The notes beneath the pieces are model-generated. The model did not search any database and was not told where the DNA came from. It was given only the letters and a program-made list of their open reading frames with translations. Shown one piece after another: positions 53,083-53,649 of a stretch of DNA of 53,649 bases (the stretch's first letter is position 1; every line of letters begins with the position of its first letter). This DNA is from a virus: positions 1 to 53,649 of the IMG/VR virus record IMGVR_UViG_3300013094_000065. One strand, given 5' to 3'. The translations under genes were made by a program, and so were the position numbers.

Positions 53083-53511
53083 TTAAATTTTGCCTTTTAT
53101 ATGTGATTGGTGTATTCTGCAACTTATCTGCCCGTTGTAATACTCATCTGATTCTAATACTTTTCTTTCAAATTGGGTTCTAGCTTCTATATAGGTACAT
53201 TCACTTTTACTTTTGCAATAAAATAATATTTCGCGTTTAAAATTTTCTGTGCCTAAAAGCGCAATGTCCTTACTAAGTTCATCGCTCGAACCATAATATG
53301 TTTGCCAATCGCTGTCTATTTTGCTTCTAATCTTTTTCTTTTTCTTTGTGCCGTTCTTTAACTTTACAGTCTTGTAGGTCGTTTTACTAAATTTTGCTAA
53401 TTTTTTGCCTATATATTTTCTATCATTGGTTGTGTTTACTATACAGTAAACATAACCAACACAATCTTCTGGGAGTTCGGTTACTATTTCACCTTTGTAG
53501 TACCAACTCAT
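53083..53511 (-). CDS. GIY-YIG homing endonuclease (Seg-like, 142 aa)
   Basis: The N-terminal GIY-YIG domain reads GYVYCIVNTTNDRKYIGKKL (residues ~18-37), with VYCI and KYIGKK corresponding to the GIY and YIG elements. A Lys-rich insert follows, then WQTYYGSSDELSKDIALLG near residue 70, and LFYCKSKSECTYIEARTQF, in which the Glu is the expected metal ligand. Related proteins are widespread free-standing endonucleases in T4-like phages. The ATG overlaps the stop of the upstream partial ORF as ATGA, so the two are probably co-translated. No separate Shine-Dalgarno is clear beyond AAAAAGGG upstream. Confidence 0.8.
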   Translation of the reverse strand: MSWYYKGEIVTELPEDCVGYVYCIVNTTNDRKYIGKKLAKFSKTTYKTVKLKNGTKKKKKIRSKIDSDWQTYYGSSDELSKDIALLGTENFKREILFYCKSKSECTYIEARTQFERKVLESDEYYNGQISCRIHQSHIKGKI

Positions 53512-53649
53512 TGTACACCCTTTTTAATAGAAGATCTACCGAGTTTCCATCCTTCGCCTGGGCATTCTCTACTTTTTATAGAGATGCTATCCTTACTCCA
53601 CCATTTATTTCCTATAGTAGCACCTGTTCTTTTTGCAATAACTTCGGCA
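53508..53649 (-). CDS. C-terminal end of a homing-endonuclease-associated protein (cut by right window edge)
   Basis: An open reverse-strand frame enters from the right edge and ends with TGA at 53508-53510. Its last 46 residues include RTGATIGNKWWSKDSISIKS and then CPGEGWKLGRSSIKKG. The 'G-x-KWW ... R-x-CPGEGW-x-LGR' pattern is a small module that I associate with phage HNH/NUMOD-type endonucleases and related proteins. The rest of the protein lies outside the window, so the function cannot be settled here. Confidence 0.5.
   Translation of the reverse strand, partial: AEVIAKRTGATIGNKWWSKDSISIKSRECPGEGWKLGRSSIKKGVQ

Noticed and set aside
1-53649. Prophage or plasmid origin of the window
   Set aside because: No integrase, repressor, attachment repeat, partition or replication gene is visible. 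The gene content is that of a T4-like virion region.

Overview
The window is a piece of the late (virion) region of a large, AT-rich T4-like myovirus, most similar in gene content to marine T4-like phages (cyanophage/pelagiphage type). The assignment rests on recognisable T4 core proteins: tail sheath gp18 (cut by the left edge), neck gp13 and gp14, tail completion gp15, major capsid gp23, scaffold gp22, prohead protease gp21, prohead core gp68/gp67-position proteins, portal gp20, and baseplate hub gp26 with a small gp51-position protein. I see no integrase, tRNA, rRNA or CRISPR array. T4-type late promoters (TATAAATA, and a CTAAATA variant) precede many of the transcription units.

Layout. 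1-3211: gp18 (minus, partial), a zinc-binding HNH-like protein (plus), then a minus-strand unit gp13 - glycosyltransferase-like protein - dNMP kinase. 3241-6390: plus-strand unit gp14 - gp15 - Nudix hydrolase, preceded by what looks like the amputated start of an HNH homing endonuclease. 6395-13314: a minus-strand accessory operon reading GT9 glycosyltransferase, three tandem NodU/CmcH/TobZ-type carbamoyltransferases and two small proteins. 13348-40722: about 27 kb of fibre or appendage proteins on the minus strand. These are a 1321-aa protein with about 160 cysteines, a LamG-like protein, a 1632-aa protein with a proline-free collagen-like stretch, four more modular repeat proteins, a 126-aa structural protein, a 2826-aa protein with eleven C-x-RD repeats, and a 177-aa structural protein. 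40805-47970: the head module (decoration-like protein, gp23, gp22, gp21, gp68/67-like, gp20). 47984-51553: probable tape measure (minus), and gp26 and gp51-like (plus). 51602-53649: an unknown 308-aa protein, a 550-base non-coding stretch full of perfect inverted repeats, a GIY-YIG endonuclease and the end of another homing-endonuclease-like ORF.

How it works together. Head, neck, tail and baseplate genes build the virion, and the fibre block supplies long adsorption appendages made by shuffling shared repeat modules. The GT9 plus triple carbamoyltransferase operon sits behind a late-type promoter, so its product may decorate the virion or the host surface late in infection, or may modify DNA. 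The most unusual items are the cysteine-rich fibre, the carbamoyltransferase triplication with a 77-base tract identical in all copies, the 11-fold repeat giant protein, and the structured non-coding region near the right end. All functional names come from reading the sequence and from memory of the families; no database search was run.
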